Assembly (NCBI GenBank): GCA_016763335.1
Contig: JAESUD010000314.1
Coordinates: 1 to 5,086 of the forward strand
DNA length: 5,086 nucleotides
Direction: 5' to 3'
DNA from: Emcibacteraceae bacterium
GTDB lineage: Bacteria > Pseudomonadota > Alphaproteobacteria > Sphingomonadales > Emcibacteraceae
The notes below the pieces were generated by a model that was not told the origin of the DNA, did no database searches, and saw nothing but the letters and a program-made list of their open reading frames with translations. The position numbers and the translations under genes are program-made. Below are positions 4,483 through 5,086 of the stretch, one piece after another. Each line of letters opens with the position of its first letter. Position 1 is the stretch's first letter.

Positions 4483-5086
4483 TTATTTCATCTCTTTCTT
4501 GGCTCTAAAGAACACATCCCCTGAATGAATGAGCTTAATTTCATTATCCATTTCTAACTTTAACGCGCCATCACTATCTAGGTCAATAAATCGTCCAATA
4601 AATTCTTCGTTAGCCGTTCTTACGGTTATCATTTCACCAAGCCCTTTTGAGTTTTCAAGCCAGTGGTTTCTTATCTTTGCAAAGCCATCAACTTGCCATT
4701 TTTTAATCCAGAAAGCCATTTTTTGAGCGAGTATATTGAACACTTCAAAATAGTTAAAAATGCCTTTAGAATAATGATTTATGTGCGTTGCCTCATATAA
4801 TGCCAGATCGGGATGATGGCTAATATTAATACCAATACCGATGATAATAAAATTTGGATCTGTTACGCCTTTTGAATAAGTTCCTAGTAACACCCCTGAT
4901 ATTTTCTTACCCTTTACCAACACATCATTGGGCCACTTACATTTAATATCATCATTTTTTAAAAATTCGCTGACAGTATCACGTACCGCAAGTGAAGTAA
5001 TAAATGTTAATTGGGACGATGAATATAAGTCTTTGCCGCTGTTATAAATAAGCGAACAATATAAATTACCCAGCTTTGACACCCAT
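4483..5086 (-). CDS. birA: Biotin-protein ligase, C-terminal part (5' end beyond window)
   Basis: This enzyme makes biotinyl-AMP from biotin and ATP and attaches biotin to a lysine of carboxylase carrier domains such as AccB. About 200 residues are visible. The frame runs unbroken to the window edge through TGG (5085-5083), reading WVSKLGNLYCSL. This matches the conserved family stretch that normally follows a GRGR...W motif, so the true start lies off the window. The GTG at 5080-5082 is an internal valine. The central catalytic domain shows KWPNDVLVKGKKISGVLLG (KWPND at 4924-4938, with the lysine-rich segment that contacts biotinyl-AMP) and IIIGIGINIS. The small SH3-like C-terminal domain includes EFIGRFIDLDSDGALKLE and ends in IHSGDVFFRAKKEMK. 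Whether there is an N-terminal DNA-binding domain, as in E. coli BirA, cannot be seen. Many alphaproteobacterial homologues lack it. Confidence 0.96.
   Translation of the reverse strand, partial: WVSKLGNLYCSLIYNSGKDLYSSSQLTFITSLAVRDTVSEFLKNDDIKCKWPNDVLVKGKKISGVLLGTYSKGVTDPNFIIIGIGINISHHPDLALYEATHINHYSKGIFNYFEVFNILAQKMAFWIKKWQVDGFAKIRNHWLENSKGLGEMITVRTANEEFIGRFIDLDSDGALKLEMDNEIKLIHSGDVFFRAKKEMK

Noticed and set aside
4483..5082. Reading birA as a complete gene starting at the GTG at 5080-5082
   Set aside because: The frame stays open to the window edge through a conserved tryptophan, and the protein would lack the N-terminal half of the catalytic core. The GTG is an internal valine codon.
1..5086. 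CRISPR arrays, tRNA or rRNA genes, insertion sequences, phage or defence genes
   Set aside because: No regularly spaced long repeats, tRNA-like cloverleaf, transposase frame or terminal inverted repeats were seen. The window is mostly a conserved housekeeping operon.

Overview
The window comes from an AT-rich alphaproteobacterium, probably free-living. Three things point there: the gene order, the wording of the proteins (for example the ProS N-terminus beginning [15 protein letters not shown] and a DUF1467 protein), and the overall composition (roughly 40% GC by eye, every visible stop codon TAA). All protein genes lie on the minus strand, so transcription runs from high to low coordinates. 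The order birA - coaX - rnj - mce - DUF1467 - (proS) is a well-known alphaproteobacterial housekeeping block. It normally follows the nuo operon and precedes lolCD, both of which would lie outside this window.

Region by region, in transcription order. Positions 5086 to 4483 hold the 3' part of birA (biotin-protein ligase). Positions 4482 to 3706 hold coaX (type III pantothenate kinase), and 3706 to 2042 hold rnj (ribonuclease J). Positions 2042 to 1638 hold mce (methylmalonyl-CoA epimerase), and 1627 to 1385 hold a two-helix DUF1467 membrane protein. The junctions are very tight: TAA directly followed by ATG, two TAATG overlaps, and one 10-bp gap. The five genes therefore form one polycistronic unit with translational coupling. 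The unit ends at a strong, bidirectional intrinsic terminator at 1331-1360.

Positions 1112-1384 have no protein gene but are rich in secondary structure. They contain several inverted repeats, phased short direct repeats (TTACAA twice and TTTTAAG twice, each 10 bp apart), a possible plus-strand promoter and the shared terminator. This layout fits a small structured RNA on the plus strand (about 1205-1359), divergent from the next gene. That is an inference, and no known RNA family was recognised. Next comes a gene (1111 to 635) for a 158-residue predicted exported protein of unknown function. It interrupts the usual DUF1467-proS adjacency. Finally, positions 563 to 1 hold the 5' part of proS (prolyl-tRNA synthetase), with its own likely promoter just after the stop of the exported-protein gene.

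The operon joins cofactor metabolism (biotin attachment, CoA synthesis, methylmalonyl-CoA handling) with RNA processing. The synteny is conserved but no single pathway unites it. The most unusual part of the window is the 1112-1384 spacer together with the exported-protein gene beside it. The rest is ordinary housekeeping.
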